Source of the DNA: Enterococcus hulanensis
GTDB lineage: Bacteria; Bacillota; Bacilli; Lactobacillales; Enterococcaceae
Direction: 5' to 3'
DNA length: 64,000 nucleotides
Assembly (NCBI RefSeq): GCF_005405485.1
Contig: NZ_BJED01000012.1
Coordinates: forward strand, 1-64,000
Shown here: piece by piece, positions 17,747 to 26,928 of the stretch
Numbering within the stretch: the first letter of the stretch is position 1
Layout: each line of letters begins with the position of its first letter
Position numbers and translations under genes: made by a program
The notes under the pieces: model-generated
Databases searched by the model: none
Told to the model about the DNA's origin: nothing
What the model saw: the letters and a program-made list of their open reading frames with translations, nothing else

Positions 17747-19858
17747 TTGAAAAAACTAAAAGCTCCTGCATTTTTGAATAAACGTCTCGGCTTTTATGCG
17801 TTACTGACATTCTTATTATGGGCGAAAAGTGTTTTTGCATACCTATTTGAATTTAATTTAGGGATCGAAAGTCTGACTCAGTACTTCATCCTGTTTATCA
17901 ATCCAATCGCGTCGACGATGTTCTTATTGTCGATTGCCTTATATGTGCGACGGTCGAAAGCCTCTTACACCACGATGATGATCATCTACGCACTGGCGAG
18001 CTTCCTGCTCTTTGCCAATGTCGTTTACTATCGTGAATTTACCGACTTTATTACGGTCAACACTTTCTTAGGTGCCGGCAAGGTTGCCAGCGGCTTAGGT
18101 GAAAGCGCCGTTCGACTTTTCCGTCCATACGATGTTTTATATTTAATTGATATCGTGATCCTGCCGATTCTTTTATGGCGTAAAGGCATCAAGCGTGAAG
18201 ATCGTCCTGTCCGAGCACGGATGGCCTTTGCGATGACCGCTCTTTCAATCATGATTTTCTCAGGAAATCTTTTCCTAGCAGAAGCAGATCGTCCTGAATT
18301 ATTGACACGTACCTTCTCACGCGACTACTTGATCAAATATCTTGGGGTCAATGCCTTCACCGTTTACGATGGCATCCAAACGTATAAAACCAACCAAGTC
18401 CGTGCAGAAGCAAGCCCCAATGATTTAAAAGAAGTCGAATCCTACGTTAAAGAGCATTATGCTGCTCCAAACAGCGACTATTACGGAATCGCAAAAGGAC
18501 GTAATGTAATCACGATCCACTTAGAAAGTTTGCAGCAATTTGTGATCGACTATAAGCTGAAGGATGAAAATGGACAAGAACATGAAGTAACACCATTCTT
18601 GAATAGCATTTTCCATAGCAACAGTACCTTTAGTTTTGATAATTTCTTCCACCAAGTAAAAGCTGGGAAAACTTCCGATGCTGAAACATTGATGGAAAAC
18701 TCATTATTTGGTTTGAACCAAGGCTCATTATTCTCGCAACTTGGCGGAAAAAACACGTTCCAAGCTGCTCCAGATATCTTGAAGCAAACCGAAGGCTACA
18801 CGAGTGCCGCTTTCCATGGGAACTCCGGAAGCTTCTGGAATCGTTCTGAAACGTATAAAAATCTTGGCTATGATTATTTCTTCGATTCATCTTATTATGA
18901 TGTAAACGATGAAAACTCATTCCAATACGGACTGCATGACAAACCTTTCTTCCAGCAATCTGTGAAGTATCTGGAACGTCTGCAGCAGCCATTCTATTCT
19001 AAATTTATTGCTGTATCTAACCACTACCCTTATAGCGAATTCAAAAATGATGAAGCTGGGTTCCCAATGGCAGATACTAGCGATGAAACGATTAACGGGT
19101 ATTTTGCCACAGCAAACTATTTAGACAAAGCGGTTGAAGAATTCTTCAACTACTTAAAATCTTCTGGTTTATATGATAATTCGATCATCGTAATGTATGG
19201 TGACCACTATGGGATCTCGAATTCAAGAAACTCTGATTTAGCACCACTGCTTGGCAAGTCAAAAGAAACTTGGTCAAACTTTGACAATGCGCAAATGCAG
19301 CGTGTCCCTTACATGGTTCACGTACCAGGACAAGAAAAAGGCGGCATCAACCACACTTATGGTGGCGAAGTAGACGCTCTGCCTACCCTGTTACATCTAT
19401 TAGGAGTTGACACAAGCAAGTATATTCAATTAGGTCAAGATTTGTTGTCTAAGGACAATGATCAAATTGTTGCCTTCCGTGATGGCGACTATGTAACTCC
19501 GGAATATACGTATTACAGCGGAAGCTTGTATAGTAACAGTAATGGATTGGCGATCACTGAACCAAGCGAGAGCCTGCAAAAACAAAGCGAAGAATGGAAG
19601 GAAGCCGTCTCTACTCAGTTGAGTACTTCTGATAATATCAACAATGGCGACTTATTACGCTTCTATTCTGCCAGCGGTTTGAAACCTATCGACGCTTCTC
19701 AATATGACTATAAAGATGGTCTGAATAAGATGGAGAAAATCGAGAACAAATTAGGCGATAAATCAACCAGCCTATTTGATCAAAATGGAAAGAAATCCAC
19801 TCAAGAGCTGTACAAGACCGAAACGTATAAACAATATCAGGAACAAAGCCAACAATAA
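17747..19858 (+). CDS. ltaS: Lipoteichoic acid synthase
   Basis: 703 residues. Five membrane helices (about 1-200) are followed by a linker with an Ala-rich signal-peptidase-like site (VRAEAS) and an extracellular alkaline-phosphatase-fold sulfatase domain. Metal and catalytic residues are seen: Glu in ITIHLESLQ, the nucleophile Thr in KAGKTSDAETLMENSLFG, and Asp-His in IVMYGDHYGIS. It polymerises glycerol phosphate from phosphatidylglycerol into lipoteichoic acid on the outer membrane face. The start is TTG at 17747, 8 bases from AGAAAGGAAG. Length is about 50 residues above S. aureus LtaS because of a C-terminal polar tail. Promoter and terminator flank it, so it is monocistronic. Confidence 0.95.
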   Translation: MKKLKAPAFLNKRLGFYALLTFLLWAKSVFAYLFEFNLGIESLTQYFILFINPIASTMFLLSIALYVRRSKASYTTMMIIYALASFLLFANVVYYREFTDFITVNTFLGAGKVASGLGESAVRLFRPYDVLYLIDIVILPILLWRKGIKREDRPVRARMAFAMTALSIMIFSGNLFLAEADRPELLTRTFSRDYLIKYLGVNAFTVYDGIQTYKTNQVRAEASPNDLKEVESYVKEHYAAPNSDYYGIAKGRNVITIHLESLQQFVIDYKLKDENGQEHEVTPFLNSIFHSNSTFSFDNFFHQVKAGKTSDAETLMENSLFGLNQGSLFSQLGGKNTFQAAPDILKQTEGYTSAAFHGNSGSFWNRSETYKNLGYDYFFDSSYYDVNDENSFQYGLHDKPFFQQSVKYLERLQQPFYSKFIAVSNHYPYSEFKNDEAGFPMADTSDETINGYFATANYLDKAVEEFFNYLKSSGLYDNSIIVMYGDHYGISNSRNSDLAPLLGKSKETWSNFDNAQMQRVPYMVHVPGQEKGGINHTYGGEVDALPTLLHLLGVDTSKYIQLGQDLLSKDNDQIVAFRDGDYVTPEYTYYSGSLYSNSNGLAITEPSESLQKQSEEWKEAVSTQLSTSDNINNGDLLRFYSASGLKPIDASQYDYKDGLNKMEKIENKLGDKSTSLFDQNGKKSTQELYKTETYKQYQEQSQQ

Positions 19859-19868
19859 GTTATTTCGA

Positions 19869-19902
19869 ACACTCTTCACGAAATTGTGAAGAGTGTTTTT
19901 TT
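19869..19902 (+). terminator. Terminator of ltaS
   Basis: ACACTCTTCAC and GTGAAGAGTGT form an 11 bp perfect stem followed by seven T residues. Confidence 0.92.
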
Positions 19903-19967
19903 GACTATAAAGAAAGTATAAAATCTTTACATGAATAAATCGCTTTGTAGCGGGTATATCTATGTCT

Positions 19968-20078
19968 GGCTTCACGAATTAGCTTTATCGGCAATAAGCA
20001 AAAATATTTCGAAATTTGAGAAGCAATTTAGAAATATTTTGGTCTTATTGCTCAAAAGCTGAGCGAGTTCGCGAAGCC
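19968..20078. repeat. 111 bp long inverted repeat element
   Basis: The sequence folds back almost along its whole length. GGCTTCACGAA (19968) pairs with TTCGCGAAGCC (20068-20078), then AGCT with AGCT, GCAATAAG (19991) with CTTATTGC (20044-20051), AAATATTTC with GAAATATTT, and finally AAATT with AATTT around a loop near 20018. It lies between the ltaS terminator and the next gene and has no coding potential. It could be a small non-autonomous mobile element or a structured leader of the gene at 20165. Confidence 0.7.
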
Positions 20079-20164
20079 TTTCTTATCTGCTCTTATTTCT
20101 TCCGATAGAATTCATATTTCTTTCAAATTAGGATTTTATACTTATTACTAAGAGGTGGGAATCT

Positions 20165-20821
20165 ATGGAATTAATTTCAACAACGCTTTCAACAATCAAA
20201 CGGCATCGCATACAATTCTCGATTTCATGGGTGATCTGTCTGGTTGCTCTCTTTATCTTGACGAGTTTAGGAATGCTTAAATTAGTGTTGAATCAACTCG
20301 ATTCCTCCACGCAGATTCCGTTATTTACCACAAAAGAAATTCAACAACTGCAGCAATATTATTCCGAGCGCTTGACTGCAAGTGCGATCGGCCTATTCAT
20401 TTTGCTGCTGATCTTCTTTGGAATCAGAATTCACAGGCAAAGAAAATCAGCCGTCTCCATGAGGCAGCTGATCTACTCGACCGGTTTAGAATTTTTCCTT
20501 GGTTTGATGGTTGCCTCGATCGGTTTGATTCTGTTGTATACTCTTTTCGAACCTGCCTTCGAATCGATCTTGCAATCTTTTTATCATCAAGGCTTGAATC
20601 AATTAAAGGAATTGCCGAACTTTAGATTAAGTAATGGGTCGAGCGGAATCGCTTATTCAGTTCGTTCTTCTCTTTCCTTTGAGTTATCTTCAACAACTAT
20701 GCTTGATTTGTTTTTCAGTTCATTATTTAAATCGATTATTTTTATCTGCGCCTGCTTATGTCTGTTAATTGGCTGTTCTCGTCTGATATATTTCGGTTCT
20801 TTCAAGAAGAATGTTCGCTAA
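20165..20821 (+). CDS. Unknown membrane protein, four helices
   Basis: 218 residues. Helices lie near residues 20-45, 72-92, 112-138 and 185-205. An extracytoplasmic loop follows helix 1 and a larger one, rich in Ser and Asn, sits between helices 3 and 4. The loop between helices 2 and 3 (RIHRQRKSAVSMRQLIYSTG) is basic. The layout resembles the C-terminal part of an FtsX/MacB-type permease, but no diagnostic motif is present and there is no ATPase gene nearby. The start ATG follows AGAGGTGGG. The stop codon lies in the loop of its own terminator. Function unknown. Confidence 0.7.
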   Translation: MELISTTLSTIKRHRIQFSISWVICLVALFILTSLGMLKLVLNQLDSSTQIPLFTTKEIQQLQQYYSERLTASAIGLFILLLIFFGIRIHRQRKSAVSMRQLIYSTGLEFFLGLMVASIGLILLYTLFEPAFESILQSFYHQGLNQLKELPNFRLSNGSSGIAYSVRSSLSFELSSTTMLDLFFSSLFKSIIFICACLCLLIGCSRLIYFGSFKKNVR

Positions 20822-20842
20822 ACACGAACATTCTTCTTTTTG
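20804..20842 (+). terminator. Terminator overlapping the end of the four-helix protein gene
   Basis: AAGAAGAATGTTCG (20804-20817) and CGAACATTCTTCTT (20825-20838) form a 14 bp perfect stem followed by T residues. The stop codon of the gene (20819-20821) lies in the loop, so a translating ribosome would cover the stem. Confidence 0.9.
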
Positions 20843-20866
20843 TTTGTTCTTTTGTTAAACTAATTC

Positions 20867-20895
20867 TTGAAAGTCGATTGTTCCTTCATTATACT
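20867..20895 (+). promoter_or_regulatory. Predicted promoter of the NCS2 permease
   Basis: TTGAAA (20867-20872), 17 bases, TATACT (20890-20895). The leader between here and 20956 has no purine riboswitch that I can recognise. Confidence 0.65.
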
Positions 20896-20955
20896 TAGAA
20901 AGTATTCGGTTTTTACCGATATAATGAACTTATTCTTAAGGAGCGTTTAATTATA

Positions 20956-22395
20956 ATGGAGAAATTCTTTAAATTAAAAGAACAAGGCACCAACATTTCC
21001 ACTGAAGTAATGGCCGGAGTGACGACATTCTTCGCCATGAGCTATATTTTATTCGTTAATCCAAGTATTTTATCAGCTTCAGGGATGCCCTTTCAGGCGG
21101 TTTTCTTAGCAACCATCATCGCGTCTGTAATCGGGACTTTAGTTATGGGATTGTTTGCGAACGTTCCTTATGCGCAGGCACCTGGTATGGGACTGAACGC
21201 ATTCTTCACTTATACAGTCGTATTCGGTCTAGGCTACTCTTGGCAACAAGCTTTAGCAATGGTATTTATCTGCGGGATCATCAATATTTTGATTACCGTC
21301 ACAAAAATTCGTAAATTAATCATTCATGCAATTCCGGAAAGTATGCAGCATGCCATCGGCGGCGGGATCGGGATCTTCGTTGCTTATGTTGGGATCAAAA
21401 ATGCCGGCTTGCTTGCTTTCAGTGCGGACTCATCAGCAATCACCAGCAGTGTGGTTGAAGGCGGCAAAGCAACAAATGTTTCTATCAACAGCGGAATCGT
21501 TCCAGCTTTGGCAAACTTTAATAACGCACCAATTTTACTAGCTGTGATCGGCTTAGTCCTTACTACGATTTTAGTGGTTAAAAATGTCCGCGGCGCGATC
21601 TTGATCGGTATCGTGGTGACGACTTTATTAGGAATTCCAATGGGCGTCGTTCAATTAGGCGCGATCGATTGGCACGCAAACTCACTAGGCAGTTCGATCC
21701 AAGAACTTGGAACAACATTCGGCGCAGCCTTTGGTCCTGCCGGCATGGGTTCTCTTTTCTCTGATTCTTCTAAACTGCCGCAGGTTTTAATGACGATTTT
21801 AGCCTTCAGCTTATCTGATACTTTTGATACGATCGGAACCTTTATCGGTACTGGCCGCAGAACGGGCATCTTCTCTAAAGAAGATGAAAAAGCTTTAGAC
21901 GATGGTTCACGCGGTTTCAAAACAAAGATGGACAAAGCCTTATTCGCAGATGCGATCGCTACTTCTATCGGTGCGATCTTCGGTACTTCAAATACAACTA
22001 CTTACGTCGAATCAGCAGCCGGAATCGGTGCTGGCGGCCGAACAGGTTTAACTTCTGTTGTCGTTGCTATTTTATTCGCACTAAGCAGCTTATTCTCTCC
22101 ATTGATCGCAATCGTGCCAGCTCAAGCAACTGCACCTGCGTTGATCTTAGTCGGTGTGATGATGTTAGCTTCCTTTGCGGATATCAATTGGTTAGATTTA
22201 GAAGAAGCTGTTCCAGCATTCTTCGCCAGCGTCTTCATGGGGCTGTGCTACAGCATCTCTTACGGGATCGCTGCTGGATTCATCTTCTACACGATCGTTA
22301 AAGTAATCAAAGGAAAAACGAAAGAAATCTCTCCGATTCTTTGGATCGTGGATCTTCTATTCATTCTAAACTTTATTATCTTAGCAATTTTATAA
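20956..22395 (+). CDS. NCS2 family purine permease (AzgA-like)
   Basis: 479 residues with about 12 to 14 membrane helices. Diagnostic blocks of the AzgA/PbuG branch (adenine, guanine, hypoxanthine uptake by proton symport) are TEVMAGVTTFFAMSYILFVNP at the N-terminus, APGMGLNAFFTYTVV, FSLSDTFDTIGTFIGTG and TTTYVESAAGIGAGGRTGL. The start ATG has AAGGAGCG upstream. It has its own promoter and shares a bidirectional hairpin with the convergent histidine kinase gene. Which purine it carries cannot be read from the sequence. Confidence 0.93.
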   Translation: MEKFFKLKEQGTNISTEVMAGVTTFFAMSYILFVNPSILSASGMPFQAVFLATIIASVIGTLVMGLFANVPYAQAPGMGLNAFFTYTVVFGLGYSWQQALAMVFICGIINILITVTKIRKLIIHAIPESMQHAIGGGIGIFVAYVGIKNAGLLAFSADSSAITSSVVEGGKATNVSINSGIVPALANFNNAPILLAVIGLVLTTILVVKNVRGAILIGIVVTTLLGIPMGVVQLGAIDWHANSLGSSIQELGTTFGAAFGPAGMGSLFSDSSKLPQVLMTILAFSLSDTFDTIGTFIGTGRRTGIFSKEDEKALDDGSRGFKTKMDKALFADAIATSIGAIFGTSNTTTYVESAAGIGAGGRTGLTSVVVAILFALSSLFSPLIAIVPAQATAPALILVGVMMLASFADINWLDLEEAVPAFFASVFMGLCYSISYGIAAGFIFYTIVKVIKGKTKEISPILWIVDLLFILNFIILAIL

Positions 22396-22410
22396 GCACT
22401 TGATGACAAA

Positions 22411-22447
22411 AGAAGCGTAAAACCAAAATGGTTTTACGCTTCTTTTT
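22411..22447. terminator. Bidirectional terminator, NCS2 permease and histidine kinase
   Basis: AGAAGCGTAAAACC (22411-22424) and GGTTTTACGCTTCT (22430-22443) form a perfect 14 bp stem with T runs rightwards. The stop codon of the kinase gene lies inside the stem. Confidence 0.9.
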
Positions 22448-23909
22448 CTGTCTCTGCTATTTTTTCAGGCTTATCTGGAAAGACGACAGTGAAGGTCGTT
22501 CCTTTATTTAGTTCACTCTCAACTTCGATCGTTCCATTGTGCAAACGTACTAATTCTTGTACGATCGACAAACCTAAGCCAGACTCGCCATATTTAGTAT
22601 TTTTTCTGGATGGATCGGCTTTATAGTAGCGATCCCAAATATTCTTCACCTGATCTTCGGTCATCCCGATACCCGTATCGGATATTTTGATCTCTGTAGC
22701 CTGATCCAGTTTAGCGATCGCTACGGTAATCGTACCATCCTTGGTAAACTGAATCGCATTTTGAATCAAGTTCACCATCACTTGAACAAAGCGATCATAA
22801 TCAGCATACACATCGATCGCCTCGTCCGTTTCTAAAATCAAGCGATCATTGGAAGCTTCTGCTTTACCCTGCAATTGAGAAACCAAGGTAGCAACCGCTT
22901 CAGTTGCGTTGAATTTCTGTAAAAGAACAGTGATTTGATTGGTTCGGATCTTTTCATAATCCAAGTTCTCATTCACTAATCGAATCAAGCGAGACGTTTC
23001 ATTTTGCATCAGCTTGATAGCTTTCTCTCGTTGGTTTTCTGGAATCGCATTATACTGCATCCCTTCCAGCAAACCATTGATGGTTGTTAACGGTGTACGC
23101 ATCTCGTGAGAGGCATCCGCCATAAACTGCTTCCTGCGTTCTTCTTGCCGTTCGATCTCATCCTGCGACTCTTTCAATGAGATCGTCATCTTATTAAAGT
23201 CCTCCGCCAAATCGTCAAATTCATCACGATTGCGATTAGGAACGATAACATCAAAATTTCCCATCGCTACTTCCTTCGTCGCCGAGCGCATCCGATTGAT
23301 CCGTTTCACCTGTTGCGTTGCGAAGAAATAGCTGACAATAATGGCGATGATCGAGGCAATGATAAACGCCTTGAACAGATCAGCGACGATCGAATTGACA
23401 CTCGTCTCAACGTTCATCGCCGGTTGGCTGACTAATAATACGCCAAAGAAAACCTCGTCAGTGAAAAAGGGTACCATCGCATACGAGGTCGTTTGATTTT
23501 GCCCCATCACATTTTTTGAGCTGGTCACTTTTTGCTGCTGCCCAGCCTTCAATGCCTTCCATTGTTCATCACTGACTAAATGCTGATTTACTTCTCCCGT
23601 TTCTTCAGGATACTGAACCTTTCTGTCCTTATCAATGAAAACAAAGGAAACATCCTGCTGATTCAAACTGGACTCAGTGACACGAATCGCAAATTGAAAT
23701 ATCTCATTGCTGGACATCCCTTCAAAGCGAATATCCCGACTCAAAGAAAGATTGTTTTTTTCCATAGATTCCGCATAACCAAATAATTCTTTGTAGTTAT
23801 TATCCTCTAAGGTCTTACGTGTGAACTGGGTAAAAGACAGTCCCAATGTTAATAGAATCAGCAAAATCAACCCGCCAAAAGCCAGCAATTGTTGATAAAG
23901 GTATTTCAT
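22434..23909 (-). CDS. Sensor histidine kinase
   Basis: 491 residues. The order is membrane helix (about 8-28), extracytoplasmic sensor domain (30-170), second helix (about 172-193), HAMP (195-250), dimerisation domain with H-box ADASHEMRTPLTTING, and an ATPase domain with N-box VNLIQNAIQFT, G1 DTGIGM and G2 GESGLGLSI. The stimulus is unknown. The start overlaps the regulator gene by 4 bases (ATGA), so the pair is co-translated. The family looks like a cell-envelope stress kinase and could correspond to enterococcal CroS, but I cannot confirm that here. Confidence 0.93.
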   Translation of the reverse strand: MKYLYQQLLAFGGLILLILLTLGLSFTQFTRKTLEDNNYKELFGYAESMEKNNLSLSRDIRFEGMSSNEIFQFAIRVTESSLNQQDVSFVFIDKDRKVQYPEETGEVNQHLVSDEQWKALKAGQQQKVTSSKNVMGQNQTTSYAMVPFFTDEVFFGVLLVSQPAMNVETSVNSIVADLFKAFIIASIIAIIVSYFFATQQVKRINRMRSATKEVAMGNFDVIVPNRNRDEFDDLAEDFNKMTISLKESQDEIERQEERRKQFMADASHEMRTPLTTINGLLEGMQYNAIPENQREKAIKLMQNETSRLIRLVNENLDYEKIRTNQITVLLQKFNATEAVATLVSQLQGKAEASNDRLILETDEAIDVYADYDRFVQVMVNLIQNAIQFTKDGTITVAIAKLDQATEIKISDTGIGMTEDQVKNIWDRYYKADPSRKNTKYGESGLGLSIVQELVRLHNGTIEVESELNKGTTFTVVFPDKPEKIAETEKEA

Positions 23910-24628
23910 CGACCAACCTCGGTATCGTCAAACTTGTAGCCGACACCCCAGACAGTTTGGATCACCTGCGAACCAACCTTTTCGATTTTTTGACGCAATT
24001 TTTTGATATGGGCATCAACTGTCCGCTCATCACCAAAATATTGATAGTCCCAGACTAATTCTAATAACTGTTCACGTGTAAATACTTGACGTGGTTTTTT
24101 CGCCATCGTGTATAGCAGATCAAATTCCTTAGGCGTCAAACCTTCAATCGTCTTACCATCCAGATAGGCTTCCCGTGTTTTCAAATTCATCTTGAAATGA
24201 TCCGTTTGGATATCAAAACTTTCATTGCTGGTCACCGTTTCATTTTGCGGTTCAGACGTTAATTCGCTGCGACGATGCAAAGCTTTGATCCGCGCAATCA
24301 ACGTTAATGGTGAGAATGGCTTGGTAACATAATCATCGGCACCCATTTCCAGACCGATGACCTGGTCACTTTCAGAATCTCTGGCCGTCAACATGATGAT
24401 CGGCACTGTTTTAGAGATTTTGCGGATCTCACGGCCGACTTCCATGCCGTCCATACTTGGCAAGTTCAGATCAAGCGTGATCATATCCCATTTTTCCGGG
24501 TCCGCTTTGAAGGCATCCAGCCCTTCTTTCCCATCGTATTTAAATTCCGCTTCCCAACCTTCGTTCAAGAAAAACATTTGCATCATCTCAGAAACGGACT
24601 CATTGTCTTCAATCATTAAAATATTCAT
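23906..24628 (-). CDS. OmpR/PhoB-family response regulator
   Basis: 240 residues. Receiver domain 1-120: acidic pocket Glu-Asp at 7-8 (MIEDNE), phospho-acceptor Asp in MITLDLNLPSMDG, Thr in IIMLTARDS and Lys in DYVTKPFSP. The C-terminal winged helix (about 140-235) has LTPKEFDLLYTM, FTREQLLELVWDY, ERTVDAHIKKLRQKI and VWGVGYKF. It precedes and overlaps the kinase gene. It is probably autoregulated from a leftward promoter with TATACT near 24672, though the -35 there is weak. Possible CroR-type regulator; unverified. Confidence 0.93.
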   Translation of the reverse strand: MNILMIEDNESVSEMMQMFFLNEGWEAEFKYDGKEGLDAFKADPEKWDMITLDLNLPSMDGMEVGREIRKISKTVPIIMLTARDSESDQVIGLEMGADDYVTKPFSPLTLIARIKALHRRSELTSEPQNETVTSNESFDIQTDHFKMNLKTREAYLDGKTIEGLTPKEFDLLYTMAKKPRQVFTREQLLELVWDYQYFGDERTVDAHIKKLRQKIEKVGSQVIQTVWGVGYKFDDTEVGR

Positions 24629-24782
24629 ACTCTAACCCCCTGATATCATCTGATTCTCATTCTAAGTATACTCTATTTCATTTTTTTGAACCATTACCTT
24701 ACCCATATCTTCACTAACAATTTGTTTTTTCTTCAATCTTTCCTAAGCTGAGGAGTAAAATCTTCATTACTCGTGTACTTCT

Positions 24783-24811
24783 TTGCATTTTTTATAACGG
24801 AATGGTATACT
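24783..24811 (+). promoter_or_regulatory. Promoter of ssrA
   Basis: TTGCAT (24783-24788), 17 bases, TATACT (24806-24811), about 28 bases before the mature tmRNA 5' end. Confidence 0.75.
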
Positions 24812-24838
24812 TTCTTCTGCAACAAAAATATTTATCAA

Positions 24839-25202
24839 GGGGCTGTTACGGATTCGACAGGCATGGTTCGAGCCTGAATTGCGCTTCGTAGGTTACGTCT
24901 ACGTAAAAACGTTACAGTTAAATATAACTGCTAAAAACAACAATAACTCTTACGCTTTAGCTGCCTAAAAACAGTTAGCGTAGATCCTCTTGGTATCGCC
25001 CATGTGCTCAAGTAAGGGTCTCAAAATTAGTGGGATACGTTTCAACTTTCCGTCTGCAAGTTGAAAAAGAGCTCATCAGACTAGCAATGTCTGCGGCCTG
25101 TCATGCGGCAGAGGACAAAGCGAAATTTAAATAGTATGACTATGAGCGTAGATTTTTAGGTAGCGAAGTGTTTGGACGCGGGTTCGACTCCCGCCAGCTC
25201 CA
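24839..25202 (+). ncRNA. ssrA: Transfer-messenger RNA (tmRNA)
   Basis: The 5' end GGGGCTGTTACGGATTCGAC and the 3' end GGGTTCGACTCCCGCCAGCTCCA form the tRNA-like domain, with acceptor stem GGGGCTG/CAGCTCC and a T arm. The reading frame at 24930-24965 encodes the tag AKNNNNSYALAA, ending TAA, and closes with the ALAA degron recognised by ClpXP. About 364 bases is normal length. It rescues stalled ribosomes and tags the unfinished protein. A promoter and a terminator flank it. CCA is not encoded. Confidence 0.98.
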
Positions 25203-25207
25203 TTAAG

Positions 25208-25247
25208 AAAAGCCAAAACGTTGAATAATCAGCGGTTTGGCTTTTTT
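25208..25247 (+). terminator. Terminator of ssrA
   Basis: AAGCCAAA (25210-25217) and TTTGGCTT pair around an interrupted inner stem, followed by six T residues. Confidence 0.88.
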
Positions 25248-25376
25248 GTATATTTCAAATTTAATAAAAGTAGATTACGAACGCCAGCTTTAAATGTACT
25301 TTATTTCAAACATACTCACTCTTCTTATGGTGAACAATCACTTAATTTAGAATATCAAGCTGTTTTATACATCAAT

Positions 25377-26336
25377 CTATTTCTTTTTTTGCATTTGTTC
25401 AATGGCGGTTTGTTCCGACAGCGGCAGTTCGAAATATTTTTCTAACCACGTACTGCATAATTCTGTCCATCTGCTAACAGCCGGATTTATTTGTGAAGCG
25501 GCCTCACTGCTAGCCTGCGTTGCCAAGCTTAAACCGTGTCCGCCCTCAGCAAAAATATGCAATTCATACGGCACCTGATTTTCTGCTAACTTCTCTGCAA
25601 GCTTCAAGGAATGGGTCGATGAAACCAAAGGATCTGCGCCTGTGGCCCAAACAAAAACCGGCGGCGTTTGCTCATCCACTTGATAGACTGGACTAGCCAT
25701 TTCTAATAAAGCTCGCTCCGGTTCTTCTTTTCCCAAAAATGCGACATTCGAGGCTTTCATAAAAGCGGCATCCATTGGATTTTGCTTATTGGCAATTTCT
25801 TTTTGCAAATAGACATAATCTGTCAACGGATAACCCAAGATTACACACGCGGGGCGTAATTCTTCAGGCGCCGTATCGAAGAACTCGGTTAAAACCGGCT
25901 TATTCCAGCTCGTCGCATACAAAGCGGCATTATGCCCGCCAGCCGAAAAGCCGCATACAGCGATTCGCTTCGCATCTACTTTCCATTCTTGAGCGTGCTT
26001 TTTGATTAAAAGCATCGCCTCTCCCAATTCTCTTATCTGAGTAGGATAAAGAGTCTCCTCTTTGACTGCCAATGGTTTTGACAAATCCGGCAGACCCATT
26101 CCAGCTTCTGAATAGGTCGTGTATTTTAAAACGAACGCGTGATAGCCCATCATCGCAAATTGAAGAGCCACAGGTTCAGCTTCTCGATCAGAACAGCTGA
26201 AATAGCCGCCTCCCGGACAAATAATCACTGCCGGTCGTGCCTTTCCTTTCAGCATTTCAGGAGAGTCGTCTAAAAGATAGGCGGTTAACGTGACCCGAGG
26301 CTTCTTTCCGTTTAATTGAATGGTTTCTATTTTCAT
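25377..26336 (-). CDS. Alpha/beta-hydrolase, BD-FAE/acetyl esterase type
   Basis: 319 residues. VIICPGGGYFSCSDREAEP carries the oxyanion-hole HGGG-like motif (PGGG), CGFSAGGHNA the nucleophile Ser, WATGADPLV the catalytic Asp and EGGHGLS the catalytic His. No signal peptide is seen, so it is cytosolic. The pattern matches the bacterial BD-FAE / acetyl-xylan or carbohydrate esterase group that removes acyl groups from sugars or small esters. The start ATG follows AGGAGGAAGAG. It has no operon partner; tmRNA lies downstream. Substrate unknown. Confidence 0.88.
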   Translation of the reverse strand: MKIETIQLNGKKPRVTLTAYLLDDSPEMLKGKARPAVIICPGGGYFSCSDREAEPVALQFAMMGYHAFVLKYTTYSEAGMGLPDLSKPLAVKEETLYPTQIRELGEAMLLIKKHAQEWKVDAKRIAVCGFSAGGHNAALYATSWNKPVLTEFFDTAPEELRPACVILGYPLTDYVYLQKEIANKQNPMDAAFMKASNVAFLGKEEPERALLEMASPVYQVDEQTPPVFVWATGADPLVSSTHSLKLAEKLAENQVPYELHIFAEGGHGLSLATQASSEAASQINPAVSRWTELCSTWLEKYFELPLSEQTAIEQMQKKK

Positions 26337-26510
26337 TTTCTCTTCCTCCTAAATATTTCCGAAAATAAAGAATGCGCTTTCAACATTATGCCTTAAGCAT
26401 ACGATACCATCTTACTCTTCACTATATGCAAAAATCATTTGATTTATGTTCATTTCCGCGATTTGAAAAAGTTCAAGCTCAATCCTGTTAAATGAAAAAA
26501 TTTCTAACAT

Positions 26511-26555
26511 TAAAAAAGAATATGCTCAGCTTTTAAACTGAATCATATTCTTTCT
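26511..26555 (-). terminator. Terminator of the 68-residue gene
   Basis: AAAGAATATG (26515) and CATATTCTTT (26544-26553) form a 10 bp stem with an inner CTCAGC/CTGAA pairing. Read leftwards a run of T follows. Confidence 0.75.
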
Positions 26556-26588
26556 GTTTATCTATTTTCCTATAGGATCAAAGCAAGA

Positions 26589-26795
26589 TCAACTATGCTG
26601 TTCTGCTTGTTCTAAGGCTTCCTGTTCTTGGTCGACAAAAACAAATTTCAAGTGGTCAGGGTAAACGTAGAGAATTAAACGTTCTTTGCGGACATCGGTG
26701 GCGACTGCAGGATAGACTTGTTCCGTCATGACATGATCGCTGAAAAGTTCTTTTAAGGCAACTTCCAAGCCGGCATTGATAAATGGATTCAACAT
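26589..26795 (-). CDS. Small protein of unknown function
   Basis: 68 residues, soluble, acidic at the C-terminus (DQEQEALEQAEQH). The centre (ERLILYVYPDHLKFVFVDQEQE) looks like a beta hairpin. The ribosome site AAAGGGAG is about 10 bases before the ATG. It has its own terminator and is separated from allD by 130 bases. I do not recognise the family. Confidence 0.6.
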   Translation of the reverse strand: MLNPFINAGLEVALKELFSDHVMTEQVYPAVATDVRKERLILYVYPDHLKFVFVDQEQEALEQAEQHS

Positions 26796-26928
26796 TCTGC
26801 TCGCTCCCTTTCAATAACTTGACTCTCTCATCTCCATTATACGCGTTGGAGCAAAAAATCGATTCATTTATTGAAAAAAAGTTTGCTTTATTAATTAAAT
26901 GAATTAGCCCGTGAATCAGTCCCGGTGA

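Noticed and set aside
17571-17840. 89-codon leftward frame ahead of the rlmI-type gene
   Set aside because: It lies over the ltaS promoter and N-terminal coding region, has no ribosome site and no recognisable protein features.
20881-20955. Purine riboswitch before the NCS2 permease
   Set aside because: The leader is too short after the predicted start and lacks the paired loops of the purine aptamer.
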